DNA from: Congregibacter brevis
GTDB taxonomy: Bacteria; Pseudomonadota; Gammaproteobacteria; Pseudomonadales; Halieaceae
Reading direction: 5' to 3'
NCBI RefSeq assembly: GCF_045689245.1
Contig: NZ_CP136865.1
Coordinates: 2,976,001-3,040,000, forward strand
Length of the DNA stretch: 64,000 nucleotides
Shown: positions 9,162 to 17,608 of the stretch, piece after piece
Position numbering within the stretch: position 1 is the stretch's first letter
How the letters are laid out: each line of letters begins with the position of its first letter
The notes under the pieces: model-generated
The model's input: only the letters and a program-made list of their open reading frames with translations
What the model was told of the DNA's origin: nothing
The model's database searches: none
Made by a program: the position numbers and the translations under genes

Positions 9162-9683
9162 CTAGGCCGCTTCAGACTCGTTCCAGTAAATATCCAGCAA
9201 CCGGCCTACCGTATTGGGCTCCACGAGATGCGCCGCGTACCAGGTATGGAGACAGCGAATCCGCGTGAAATCCGCGATGCCGCCAATCCCTCGCTCCGCC
9301 AACGCGGCCCATTGTCCCCTACTCTCCAGTAGCTCCCGCTCTTCCTGTTGTAAGTAAGTTTCCCGGAGCTGGATATGCCTGCGATGATCATCACTCATGG
9401 ACCGCTTAAGAGCCTCGTCGCTATCAATCTCGGACTGAAACCTGGCAATGAGGCCGGTAGCCTCTTCTCTGTCAATCCGCAGATTTAGTGACGGGTCTAT
9501 CAACCAGAACAGTGTCGGAAAGGGTTTACCGTCGACCACTGAGGCTACGCGAATAACCGAGGGGCCGCCGTCTGCGTCTGCCACGGCCACGGACCTCAAG
9601 CCGCGAGCAGGTCGGCCGAGGCGGGCCTCAATAACCGCGAGCATTGCTCCATCAATCGTGTCTTTAAATTCGTTTGCTTGCAT
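9162..9683 (-). CDS. DUF501 family protein
   Basis: The 173-residue cytosolic protein matches the DUF501 pattern. An N-terminal stretch reads GRPARGLRSVAV, a central segment reads FPTLFWLIDPSLNLRIDREEATG, and the C terminus carries the family's Cys-His-Tyr motif RIRCLHTWYAAHL. No enzymatic role is established for the family. It is probably transcribed together with the DUF2452-like gene downstream. The region upstream is shared with the divergent B12 operon leader, so its promoter lies between about 9684 and 9800. Confidence 0.8.
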   Translation of the reverse strand: MQANEFKDTIDGAMLAVIEARLGRPARGLRSVAVADADGGPSVIRVASVVDGKPFPTLFWLIDPSLNLRIDREEATGLIARFQSEIDSDEALKRSMSDDHRRHIQLRETYLQQEERELLESRGQWAALAERGIGGIADFTRIRCLHTWYAAHLVEPNTVGRLLDIYWNESEAA

Positions 9684-9821
9684 GGTGCAACGATACCTTT
9701 TGTCGCCCGTTCATCACAGCCTTAAGGAGCAGGGTCTGCCATTGTGCTCACCGTAGCCCTCGATAGACCCTGACCTACGATTGTTTGACAATACCAGGAC
9801 AGAAGCCTACTCTCCCGCTCG

Positions 9822-9985
9822 CCTTGGGTGCCTGTCGATACACACGTATCGGGTCAGGTTAAAAGGGAAGCAGGTACAAAACCTATAAGAGCTTATCGCT
9901 CTATTGGTACAAGCCTGAGCTGCCCCCGCAACGGTAGGTAGTGTGTCAAAACACTACGAGCCCGATACCTGCCCTGGCAAGAGCA
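9822..9985 (+). ncRNA. Cobalamin riboswitch (adenosylcobalamin-binding leader)
   Basis: The leader of btuB contains the conserved elements of a cobalamin aptamer in the right order: GGGTGCC near 9826, AAAAGGGAA near 9861, the nearly invariant core GCCCCCGCAACGGTA at 9922-9936, and the B12 box GAGCCCGATACCTGCC at 9958-9973. All five downstream genes concern vitamin B12 uptake or adenosylation, which fits. On ligand binding these aptamers typically close a kissing loop that shuts off expression. Exact ends are estimated. Confidence 0.93.
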
Positions 9986-10100
9986 CCGATGGAGCGGAGG
10001 GCTTCATTAAGGGTCGCTGAATACAGTCCTTGCCGAGAGCACTCTCCCGTATTTGAGAGCTACTCGGGCACAGGCGGTGTTTCGTTTCCTTGATCCCCTC

Positions 10101-10128
10101 CCTCAATCGCCCTTTTTGGCAATTGAGG
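10101..10128 (+). promoter_or_regulatory. SD-sequestering hairpin, expression platform of the btuB riboswitch
   Basis: Bases 10101-10111 pair with 10118-10128 to give an 11-bp stem with one C/A mismatch and a six-base pyrimidine loop. The 3' arm contains TTGAGG, the ribosome binding site of btuB, whose ATG lies nine bases further on. The hairpin is not followed by a T-run, so control looks translational rather than by termination. The pairing is seen directly; its coupling to the aptamer is inferred. Confidence 0.7.
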
Positions 10129-10136
10129 ACACACAC

Positions 10137-12050
10137 ATGTACAGCAACACACGAAGTAACGCGCGCAGTAAAAACAGTACCGCCGCACGTAAAGCGCTTG
10201 TTAATACGCCCCGTAACGCACTCCTAGCTTGCGGGCTGTTTGCAACCGCTATGAACGTTTCCGCACAAAATCCTTTAGAAGAAGTTGTGATTAGTTCATC
10301 CCGCGTACCTACTCCCCTTAGGGAGGTGGGGACTTCTGTAACCGTTTTATCCGAAGACGAAATCGTACAACGCGGCTTCTTGAGCTTACCCGACCTGCTT
10401 CGTACGCAAGCCTCAGTCGCTGCAACAAACAACGGCGGCGCGGGCAAGGCCACCAGCCTGCGTATTCGCGGCGAGGAAGGCTACCGGACTCTTGTCATAA
10501 TCGACGGCATAGACATCAGCGACACTTCGAGCCCGCAGGTCAGCCCGCGTCTGGAGCAATTACTAACCACCGGTATATCGAGGGTGGAGATTCTCCGCGG
10601 CCCCCAAGGTCTTACTTATGGCGCCGATGCGGGCGGTGTAATCAACATCCGCACCGCAACACCTGACGAAGGCCTGGGCGGTGGAGTCGCCATCGAACAA
10701 GGTCGCTATGGTACGCAGCAATTAAGCGGTCGCATCGGTGGCACCTTCGAAGCGGGTGACTTTCTGATTAGCGGCGCTGACTTCTCTACCGATGGATTTA
10801 ATGCCCGGAACACGGATACGGACCTGAGAGATGATGATGGCTACGAAAACCAAACCCTTCACGCGCGGGGCGGATGGAATCTGAGTGACCAGCTTCGTAT
10901 TGAGGGTGTGGTTCGGCAAGTGGAAGGGGAAAATGCCTTCGATGCTTGTTTTAACAGCGCTTTTCTACCCACCAATGCCTGCGACGATAGTTTTGAACAG
11001 AACAGTTGGAGGCTCTCTGCCTCGCTGACCCAAGAGCAGTTCACCCACGAGCTGGCCTACAGTGAAAACACGACTGATCGAGACTTCTTCGCTGAAGGGG
11101 TCTCGTTCTTTCAAGCCGAAGGGTCCCTGGAGCGTTTGAGCTACGTCGGGCAGTGGCTTCAGTCCGATGGCTTATCGCTGGTCTATGGCGTAGATCGCGA
11201 GAAAGAGTCCATTGATGACGGTAGCTTTGACCGCTCTAGAGATCAAACCGGTGTCTATGGCGAATATCAGGGCCACTTTAACGATCAGCTAAGCGTAACC
11301 GCCGGTTTGCGCTATGACGATAATGATGATTTCGGTGACTACATCAGTTATCGGCTCAGCGGCGCTTGGACAACCACAATGGCGGGGGGAGAGCTCAAAC
11401 TAAAGGGCGCCTATGGAACCGGATTTCGCGCTCCCAGTCTCTACGAAATCAGCTACAACAATGGACCTTTTGCGTCGCCACCCGCATCTGACACTGTTCT
11501 TACAGAAGAGACCAGCGAGGGCTACGACGTCGGTATCGCCTGGGCGTCGGAGTCCGGCACTTATCTCGAAGCGACCTGGTTCGATCAGGAGATCGACGAC
11601 CTCATCACGTTTGATCTCATCGCGTTCTCGGGATACATACAGGATGCGGGGCTGTCAGATTCCACGGGCATTGAGCTGATTGCGGAGTTACCGCTGGCTC
11701 TGGGTTTCCGACTATCCGGTAATTACACATGGAACGAGACCACATCAGCCGATGGCCAACAACGGGCATTCCGACCAGAGCACCTTGCCAACCTAGGGCT
11801 CGCCTACATTGACCCCGAATCTAAACTGCGCCTTGGCATTAACCTACGTTCTTCGACAGACGCCGTTGATACCCTTGGGAATCCCCTGGATGACTATGTA
11901 CTGATGGACGTAAACGCTAGCATCAATCTGTTCAGAGGTTTAACGATCTACGCGCGTCTTGAGAATGCGCTAGACGAAGACTACGTAGAAATACCGACCT
12001 ACAATACCGCAGGCCAGGCAGCTTATGCAGGAGTGCGTTATGAGTTCTGA
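10137..12050 (+). CDS. btuB: TonB-dependent vitamin B12 receptor BtuB
   Basis: The 637-residue outer-membrane transporter carries cobalamin into the periplasm using TonB energy. After a signal sequence (NALLACGLFATAMNVSA) comes the TonB box EEVVISSSR, a plug domain with TLVIIDGIDISD and ILRGPQGLTYGADAGGVINI, and a 22-strand barrel region. It ends in the usual aromatic residue (AYAGVRYEF). The true start is the ATG at 10137 behind GAGG; an in-frame TTG 28 codons upstream lies inside the riboswitch leader. The cobalamin riboswitch and the cobO-btuCDF genes behind it argue for B12 rather than a siderophore. Its 3' end overlaps the cobO start by 11 bases. Confidence 0.92.
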   Translation: MYSNTRSNARSKNSTAARKALVNTPRNALLACGLFATAMNVSAQNPLEEVVISSSRVPTPLREVGTSVTVLSEDEIVQRGFLSLPDLLRTQASVAATNNGGAGKATSLRIRGEEGYRTLVIIDGIDISDTSSPQVSPRLEQLLTTGISRVEILRGPQGLTYGADAGGVINIRTATPDEGLGGGVAIEQGRYGTQQLSGRIGGTFEAGDFLISGADFSTDGFNARNTDTDLRDDDGYENQTLHARGGWNLSDQLRIEGVVRQVEGENAFDACFNSAFLPTNACDDSFEQNSWRLSASLTQEQFTHELAYSENTTDRDFFAEGVSFFQAEGSLERLSYVGQWLQSDGLSLVYGVDREKESIDDGSFDRSRDQTGVYGEYQGHFNDQLSVTAGLRYDDNDDFGDYISYRLSGAWTTTMAGGELKLKGAYGTGFRAPSLYEISYNNGPFASPPASDTVLTEETSEGYDVGIAWASESGTYLEATWFDQEIDDLITFDLIAFSGYIQDAGLSDSTGIELIAELPLALGFRLSGNYTWNETTSADGQQRAFRPEHLANLGLAYIDPESKLRLGINLRSSTDAVDTLGNPLDDYVLMDVNASINLFRGLTIYARLENALDEDYVEIPTYNTAGQAAYAGVRYEF

Positions 12051-12651
12051 TGACAAGAAGGAGGCCCGTCACAAAGCAGCAATGGAGAAGCAGAAAGAGT
12101 CCGTTGATGCCTCGATAGCCGCAGCAGACATTGAACGTGGCGTTGGGATTTTGCTTACCGGCAACGGCAAGGGTAAAACCAGCTCTGCTTTTGGGATGGT
12201 GCTACGGGCCTTGGGGTATGCCCACAAAATCGGCATCGTTCAGTTCATTAAGGGACAGCAGTTATCCGGCGAAGAAATCTATGTCCGTGACCACTGCCCC
12301 GAGATCGCCTTCTATCAAATGGGAACGGGATTCACCTGGGACACGCAAGATCGTAGCTCCGATATCGCGGCGGCGCGAACAACTTGGGAGCAAGCGCGGG
12401 CAATGCTACAGGACCCTAACCTCGATTTAGTTGTCCTGGATGAACTGACCTACATGCTCTCCTTTGACTACCTCAGCGAAGAGGAAATTCTGGACGCAAT
12501 CCGAAACCGCCCCAGAGAGCAGAGCGTTGTGGTCACCGGTCGCGGCGGCGGCGCAGGCCTCAGAGAGATCATGGATACCGTCTCGGAAGTCAAAGATGTA
12601 AAGCATGCCTACAACGCAGGCATCATGGCGCGGCGCGGCGTCGACTACTGA
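12040..12651 (+). CDS. cobO: Cob(I)yrinic acid a,c-diamide adenosyltransferase
   Basis: This CobA/CobO/BtuR-type cytosolic enzyme transfers the adenosyl group of ATP to cob(I)alamin or cob(I)inamide, making the coenzyme form. The P-loop GNGKGKTSSAFG (about residues 43-54), VQFIKGQ, the LDELTYM segment and the C-terminal VTGRGG...KHAYNAGIMARRGVDY are diagnostic. The start is the ATG at 12040 with AGGAG six bases upstream, inside the last codons of btuB, which suggests translational coupling. It sits inside an uptake operon with no corrin-ring biosynthesis genes in view, so its job here is salvage of imported corrinoids. Confidence 0.93.
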   Translation: MSSDDKKEARHKAAMEKQKESVDASIAAADIERGVGILLTGNGKGKTSSAFGMVLRALGYAHKIGIVQFIKGQQLSGEEIYVRDHCPEIAFYQMGTGFTWDTQDRSSDIAAARTTWEQARAMLQDPNLDLVVLDELTYMLSFDYLSEEEILDAIRNRPREQSVVVTGRGGGAGLREIMDTVSEVKDVKHAYNAGIMARRGVDY

Positions 12652-12654
12652 CCG

Positions 12655-13665
12655 ATGGGCTCCATCAAGCTTGGCGCCCCACCGTCGTTAACGCTGTTGC
12701 TCGTTGTGGCAATCTGCATGGCCCTCACATTGGGGGCCATACCCCTAAGTTTTAGCGAGGTGTTTGCAGTACTGAGTGGAAGCGGCGAAGCTCTTCATGA
12801 AACTCTGATTCTACAGCTGCGTTTGCCGCGGGTGTTGCAGGCGGCCGCGATTGGTGGGCTCTTGGCCCTCACGGGTGCACTCTCTCAAGGTATGTTCCGA
12901 AACCCCCTAGCTGACCCTTCATTGATTGGTGTCACCGGGGGAGCCTCATTGGGTGGGGCCTTGGTGCTTGCCCTAGGTATAGGTGCAGGAACGGGTGCTG
13001 ACCTATCGATCTCTGTGGGCGCCTTCGCGGGCGGGCTTATCGCCACGGGCCTTGTTTACCAGATAGCACGCACTACCCAAGGGACCTCTGTGTCTACGTT
13101 GCTGCTCGCGGGCGTCGCCATAACTGCACTAGCCGGGGCATTAGTCAGCGTATTGGAAATGACCGTAGATAACAGCACCCTAAGACGCGTAGCAGTCTGG
13201 CGGCTGGGGTCTTTGGCGGGGGCTGACTACCACAGCCTGGCGTTGTCGTGTACTGCGTTGGCGCTAGTGATTCTCGCGTCGCTGCCCCTACGCAACGTGC
13301 TCAATGCGTTTTTACTGGGCGAAGCCGAGGCCGGACACCTCGGTTATGACACCGCGCGAAGCAAAGCACTAATGACATCTCTCATTGCCGCAGGTATGGG
13401 TGTCACCGTGGCCTTGGCAGGCGCGATAGCATTTGTAGGGCTGGTAGTGCCGCACATGGTGAGGCTGTACAGCGGGCCTGAACACAAAGCCCTACTTCCA
13501 CGTTGCACGCTCCTCGGAGCGCTAGTTCTTGTGCTTGCCGATCTATTATCACGAACACTACTCGCTCCCGGGGAAATTCCTCTGGGTATCATCACAGCGC
13601 TACTGGGCGTCCCCTTCTTTCTGATTCTTCTTCGCCGCTATCAGTCGGGACTTGTCATCTCATGA
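12655..13665 (+). CDS. btuC: BtuC, FecCD-family permease for vitamin B12
   Basis: The 336-residue inner-membrane subunit of a type II ABC importer has about ten hydrophobic helices and the FecCD/BtuC family signatures: LRLPRVLQAAAIGGLLALTGA, MFRNPLADPSLIGVTGG and AIAFVGLVVPHMVRL. It passes B12 from BtuF to the cytosol, driven by BtuD. The start ATG follows the cobO stop by three bases and its stop overlaps the btuD start (ATGA). FecCD proteins also serve siderophores and heme; the riboswitch and cobO neighbour decide for B12. Confidence 0.9.
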   Translation: MGSIKLGAPPSLTLLLVVAICMALTLGAIPLSFSEVFAVLSGSGEALHETLILQLRLPRVLQAAAIGGLLALTGALSQGMFRNPLADPSLIGVTGGASLGGALVLALGIGAGTGADLSISVGAFAGGLIATGLVYQIARTTQGTSVSTLLLAGVAITALAGALVSVLEMTVDNSTLRRVAVWRLGSLAGADYHSLALSCTALALVILASLPLRNVLNAFLLGEAEAGHLGYDTARSKALMTSLIAAGMGVTVALAGAIAFVGLVVPHMVRLYSGPEHKALLPRCTLLGALVLVLADLLSRTLLAPGEIPLGIITALLGVPFFLILLRRYQSGLVIS

Positions 13666-14483
13666 ACAGCCCTGTCCTTGAAATGCAGCAAGCCTCCCTG
13701 CGTTTGGCGGCAGACACCGTGTTAGACAATCTCAGCTTCACAGTCGCAAGCGGTGAAATCCTTGGCATAGCGGGCAGTAATGGCGCAGGAAAAAGCAGTC
13801 TTTTGCGACTTAGTTGTTGTGAGCATTCACCCAGCAGCGGCAGAGTCATCTTTGGCGACGAAGATCTAGCGTCCATGGCACCTAAAAAGCGTGCGCGCCG
13901 CATGGCAGTGCTGCCCCAAGCCATGAGCTTACAGTTTGACTTCACAGTCCGTCAGGTCGTTGCCCTCGGACGTTCCCCCCACGGCGACCTTGGTGGCAAT
14001 GGCGAGGAAGTCATTGAGCGAACGATGGACACCTGTCAGATCCGCGCTCTATCCGACCGCAGCTATCAGTCGCTCAGTGGCGGGGAGAAACAGCGCACCC
14101 AACTCGCAAGGGTGTTAACACAGCTTCTCCCCAGCGACCGGCAAGAAGACCTCGCCGGCCAGCTTCTCATTCTGGACGAGCCGACCTCTGCTCTCGATGT
14201 CAGATATCAGGAGAGCTTTCTTCGTATCATTAGAAACTTGCGCGATCGAGGCTGCGCTGTACTTTTAGTGATGCACGATATCAATCTGCTCAGTCGCTGC
14301 GCCGACAAGCTGATGCTTCTAAAGTCCGGGAAAATCCTTTCTATAGGATCAACCAAGGAACAACTGAACAACGCTTCGCTGAGTGAGGTTTTCAGCTTCC
14401 CCATTAAAACCATGAACCGTGACGGCGACGCACTACCCTTTGTCTATCCGGACCCCGTTGCCAATGTCTTTGAAAGTACTTAG
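13662..14483 (+). CDS. btuD: BtuD, ATP-binding subunit of the B12 importer
   Basis: A 273-residue ABC ATPase with Walker A GSNGAGKSS (residues 38-46), a Q-loop in LPQAMSLQFDF, signature LSGGEKQR, Walker B LLILDEPTSALD and the switch His in VMHDINLL. The order and spacing are those of the iron/B12 importer class (FepC/HmuV/BtuD). Translation begins at the ATG at 13662, which overlaps the btuC stop by four bases; an in-frame opening that extends upstream lies within btuC and is not used. The 3' end overlaps btuF by 20 bases, so the whole operon is tightly coupled. Confidence 0.9.
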   Translation: MNSPVLEMQQASLRLAADTVLDNLSFTVASGEILGIAGSNGAGKSSLLRLSCCEHSPSSGRVIFGDEDLASMAPKKRARRMAVLPQAMSLQFDFTVRQVVALGRSPHGDLGGNGEEVIERTMDTCQIRALSDRSYQSLSGGEKQRTQLARVLTQLLPSDRQEDLAGQLLILDEPTSALDVRYQESFLRIIRNLRDRGCAVLLVMHDINLLSRCADKLMLLKSGKILSIGSTKEQLNNASLSEVFSFPIKTMNRDGDALPFVYPDPVANVFEST

Positions 14484-15339
14484 AACTTACCCCTTCGCCT
14501 TACTGTTTCTATGCCTGACAACTCATGTGCCAGCGTTGGCCACGGTGGTCGCCACCGATTCTGACGGACGGCGGGTGGAGCTTATAGAACCCGCGAAGCG
14601 CGTCGTTGCGCTCGCACCGCACATTGTCGAAAACCTGTATAGCATCGGCGCACAAGGTTCGATTGTAGGCGCCGTTCAATATAGCGACTACCCGGAATCA
14701 GCCAAGTCAATACCAAGGCTCGGTGGTGTGGGTTCCATAAGCTTGGAGAATATTGTCGCCTTAGAGCCTGATCTGATTATCCTTTGGGGCTCGGGCACCC
14801 CCACCGGTCTGCGCGCGAACATTGAGCGCCTAGGGCTCCCATACTTTGTGGACGAAATACGCTCTCTGGAAGAGCTCAGCGAAAGCCTCGAAGCCTTGAG
14901 TGTACTTACCGGACATCTTGCGGAAGGCTTAGTTGCCACAAAGGAACTAGAGGAAGACCTCAGTGAAATAGGGGGAGAAAGAAGCCTAAGCCAAGGGGAC
15001 GCGCCGGGCGTTTTCCTGCAACTATGGGATCAGCCTCTACAAAGCATCGGCCGGGAGCATCTCTTGAACGAGGTCATCGAACGCTGCGGAGCTTATAGCG
15101 TCACACGAGGGATTACGGGTCTCGCGCCTTTGGTGAGCCTGGAGCAAGTTCTGGCAGAAGATCCCGCCTTCATCATTACGGAAAGTGCCGCCCAAGCACA
15201 GCACTGGAGCAAGTACCCACAACTTCGCTCGGTTCGCGAGGGCAATATTGCGGTGATCAATCCAGACTTTCTCCACAGACCAACACTGCGCCTTATGGAG
15301 GGTATGCGGCAAATCTGTAAGAGACTAAAGTCTTCCTGA
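14464..15339 (+). CDS. btuF: BtuF-like periplasmic cobalamin-binding protein
   Basis: The 291-residue protein has a signal peptide (YPFALLFLCLTTHVPALA) and the class III binding-protein fold typical of BtuF: TVVATDSDGRRVELIEPAKRVVALAPHIVENLYSIGA, then VGGVGSISLENIVALEPDLIILWGSG and a C-terminal lobe. It delivers B12 to BtuCD. The start is the ATG at 14464, inside the last codons of btuD. It is the last gene of the operon and converges with sstT across 16 bases. Related heme- or siderophore-binding proteins share this fold, so the specificity is taken from context. Confidence 0.88.
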   Translation: MSLKVLRTYPFALLFLCLTTHVPALATVVATDSDGRRVELIEPAKRVVALAPHIVENLYSIGAQGSIVGAVQYSDYPESAKSIPRLGGVGSISLENIVALEPDLIILWGSGTPTGLRANIERLGLPYFVDEIRSLEELSESLEALSVLTGHLAEGLVATKELEEDLSEIGGERSLSQGDAPGVFLQLWDQPLQSIGREHLLNEVIERCGAYSVTRGITGLAPLVSLEQVLAEDPAFIITESAAQAQHWSKYPQLRSVREGNIAVINPDFLHRPTLRLMEGMRQICKRLKSS

Positions 15340-15355
15340 GCGCGAACGCCGTCGA

Positions 15356-16558
15356 TTAATCCGTTCGCTCGCCGAGGCGAGCGTGCTCCGCTGCATAGGT
15401 ATAGACAACGTCCGTGCTGGAATTCAGTGCAGTCTCCGCAGAATCTTGAATCACACTGATGATGAACCCCACTGCGACAACCTGCATGGCGATATCTACG
15501 GGAATACCAAACAGACCGCAGGCAAGCGGAATGAGAAGCAAACTCCCGGAAGGCACCCCAGACGCACCACAGGCCGCCAGCGAGGCGACAATGCACAGCA
15601 GCAGCGCTTGAGCGAAGGAAACTTCAACGCCTAAGGTATGCGCCGCGGCGACAGAGAGTGTTGTGATAGTGATCGCCGCCCCCGCCATATTCACCGTCGC
15701 ACCCACAGGAATAGTCACTGAATAGAGCTCTTCACTAATACCGAGCCGCTTAGCCAACGCCAGATTCACGGGGATATTTGCGGCAGAGCTGCGGGTAAAG
15801 AACGCCGTAACACCGGATTCTTCAAGGCAACGAAAGACAATCGGATAAGGGTTTTTTCTCGTTAATAGCCAGACGTAAAAGGGATTGACCAGCAGTGCCA
15901 CTATCAACATCGCAGCAACCAGCAGTCCCGCGACGCTCAGATAATCGGCTAACACTTCGACGCCGGTGGTCGCCACGGTAAGGCAAACAAGGCCAAAGAT
16001 TCCGATAGGCGCAAGAGCAATAACGTAGCGAACAATGTCCGCAACACCATCAGCCAGCGTCTGCAGATTTTGGCGAAACGCATCCGATGCGCGACGGAAA
16101 CTCAGTCCTAACAAAATAGCCCAGCTGAGGCAGCCCAAGAAATTGCCCGTCAAAAGCGCATTGATAGGGTTATCAACCATCTTAAACAAAACATCCCGAA
16201 GGACACTTGCTACCGCCGCGGGAGGAGCTCCGTCCGCGGCGCCACTCAAACTCAGGGTCTGTGGAAACACCGTGGACAAGAGTAGCGCCACGAGCGCTGC
16301 GCTCATGGTGCCGACAAAGTACAAAATCAGAGTGACGAAAATGCGGCGAGAGTCCGCCGATCTCTCGTGTCGATTCGCAATTGCAGACATCACCAAGAGC
16401 ATCACCAACAGTGGCGCTACAGCCTTGAGCATCGCCACAAAAAGCTGCCCCAGAAGGCCTAGCTCCGTTGCCAGTCCAGGAAACAACATCCCTACCAATG
16501 CCCCAGCAACAACGCCGGCTAATATTCGCGGCACAAGCCCGATCTGTGAAAATTCCAC
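15356..16558 (-). CDS. sstT: Serine/threonine:Na+ symporter SstT
   Basis: The 400-residue inner-membrane protein of the dicarboxylate/amino-acid:cation symporter family has the SstT-specific stretch FFTRSSAANIPVNLALAKRLG. The helical hairpin NMAGAAITITTLSVAA, CGASGVPSGSLLLIPLACGLFG and the C-terminal DSAETALNSSTDVV are also characteristic. It takes up serine and threonine with sodium. It starts at an ATG, lies alone on its strand and converges with btuF. The class II aldolase gene upstream ends in a terminator (16631-16657), so sstT probably has its own promoter in the 120 bases between them. Confidence 0.93.
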   Translation of the reverse strand: MEFSQIGLVPRILAGVVAGALVGMLFPGLATELGLLGQLFVAMLKAVAPLLVMLLVMSAIANRHERSADSRRIFVTLILYFVGTMSAALVALLLSTVFPQTLSLSGAADGAPPAAVASVLRDVLFKMVDNPINALLTGNFLGCLSWAILLGLSFRRASDAFRQNLQTLADGVADIVRYVIALAPIGIFGLVCLTVATTGVEVLADYLSVAGLLVAAMLIVALLVNPFYVWLLTRKNPYPIVFRCLEESGVTAFFTRSSAANIPVNLALAKRLGISEELYSVTIPVGATVNMAGAAITITTLSVAAAHTLGVEVSFAQALLLCIVASLAACGASGVPSGSLLLIPLACGLFGIPVDIAMQVVAVGFIISVIQDSAETALNSSTDVVYTYAAEHARLGERTD

Positions 16559-16630
16559 GGCACAACCTCGTAGGGAAAGCGTCCTATTGTACGCCAGGGC
16601 AGGTGATTTTTACCCACGTATTCATAAACG

Positions 16631-16657
16631 AAAAAGCCCGGCACTGGGCCGGGCTTT
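16631..16657 (-). terminator. Rho-independent terminator of the class II aldolase gene
   Basis: A ten-base-pair stem (16633-16642 with 16648-16657, GC-rich core GCCCGGC) with a five-base loop ends in a run of T on the minus strand. It lies 27 bases after the aldolase-family stop and in front of sstT. Confidence 0.85.
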
Positions 16658-16683
16658 GGGGAAACCTACGGTTAACTCACTGC

Positions 16684-17475
16684 CTATTCCAGCAACTCAG
16701 GCTGCTCAGCCACAATGACATCGTAGAGAGGCTGAAAGCTAAACCAGCCTGCCAAGTGGGACCCCACCTGCTCTGCTGTGCTGGCCGCCACATCATGGGG
16801 TATGAGCTTAGGTGTCCCAGCAGCTTCAGCCATAAGTTGTGCCTGGCAGCTCCGCTCCATCGCCACAAACCACCAACAGGCTTCGTCGACACTTTCACCG
16901 ACCGTCAAGAGGCCATGGTTCTGCAGGATCACGGCTTTGTTATCGCCCAGTGCCTCAGCAATACGATCACCTTCGGAAACGTCTAACACCACACCCGAAA
17001 AATCCTCAAACACTTCGTGACTGTCATAGAAGGAGCAGGAGTCTTGAGTGAGCGGATCCAGTTTGCGGCCTAGACTAGACCAGGACTTCCCGTACACCGA
17101 ATGCGAATGCGCCGCGGCGGTAATCTCCGGGTGGTTCATATGTATCCGTGAGTGGATAGCAAATGCCGCACCGTTAAGCAGGCCCTCGCCCTCAACCACA
17201 TTGCCCGAATGATCAACTTTCAAGAGATCACTTACGCGCATTTGCTTAAACGAACGCCCCATGGGGTTTACCCAAAAATGGTCCGCATGCTCCGGATCAC
17301 GAACGGTGATATGCCCCGCTACCCCCTCATCAAAACCGAACTTACCAAAAATACGTAGCGATGCTGCGAGACGTTGCTTGCGCTTAAGCCGCTCTGCCGC
17401 GACGTCATCGAGTACTTCATTCATGGTGACCGTATCGCCCTGATTCATCACCAGGTCAGCTGCTGCTTCACCCAT
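16684..17475 (-). CDS. Class II aldolase/adducin family protein
   Basis: The 263-residue cytosolic protein has the zinc-binding pattern of class II aldolases: HSHSVYGK (two His of the metal site), GGxGN-type loop replaced by EGVAGHITVRDP near the N terminus, and QNHGLLTVG with the third His. Family members are fuculose/rhamnulose-phosphate aldolases, decarboxylases or uncharacterised relatives. No phosphate-substrate motif allows a more exact call. The start ATG has GGAG six to nine bases upstream. An HxlR-type regulator lies immediately upstream in the same direction, with a perfect inverted repeat between them, so this gene may be the regulator's target. Confidence 0.87.
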   Translation of the reverse strand: MGEAAADLVMNQGDTVTMNEVLDDVAAERLKRKQRLAASLRIFGKFGFDEGVAGHITVRDPEHADHFWVNPMGRSFKQMRVSDLLKVDHSGNVVEGEGLLNGAAFAIHSRIHMNHPEITAAAHSHSVYGKSWSSLGRKLDPLTQDSCSFYDSHEVFEDFSGVVLDVSEGDRIAEALGDNKAVILQNHGLLTVGESVDEACWWFVAMERSCQAQLMAEAAGTPKLIPHDVAASTAEQVGSHLAGWFSFQPLYDVIVAEQPELLE

Positions 17476-17548
17476 AGTTACTCTCCTTCAATATCTTAAG
17501 GCTCCAATTTGTACTCAATGCTAGCGCATGAACGGATAAATTTCTCTA

Positions 17549-17570
17549 ATTAGACGCATTACCGTCTAAT
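17549..17570. promoter_or_regulatory. Perfect inverted repeat, candidate operator
   Basis: ATTAGACG and CGTCTAAT, eight-base arms separated by six bases, lie 74 bases upstream of the class II aldolase start and just downstream of the HxlR-type regulator gene. It is AT-rich and has no T-run, so it is not a terminator. The size and symmetry fit a dimeric winged-helix regulator. The function is inferred. Confidence 0.55.
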
Positions 17571-17608
17571 CTCACTTCTGGCACCGATCACCGAAACCTT
17601 GCCTGCGC

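Noticed and set aside
10053..10136. Upstream TTG start for BtuB
   Set aside because: It lies in the regulatory leader and would place coding sequence over the SD hairpin; the ATG at 10137 has a good GAGG.
12655..15339. Siderophore or hemin ABC importer (FecCD/HmuV/HmuT type)
   Set aside because: The protein families overlap, but the cobalamin riboswitch and cobO inside the operon decide for vitamin B12.
15366..15383. GC-rich palindrome CGCTCGCC/GGCGAGCG as sstT/btuF terminator
   Set aside because: It lies within the sstT coding end, has only two bases between the arms and no T-run on either strand, so it is not claimed as a terminator.
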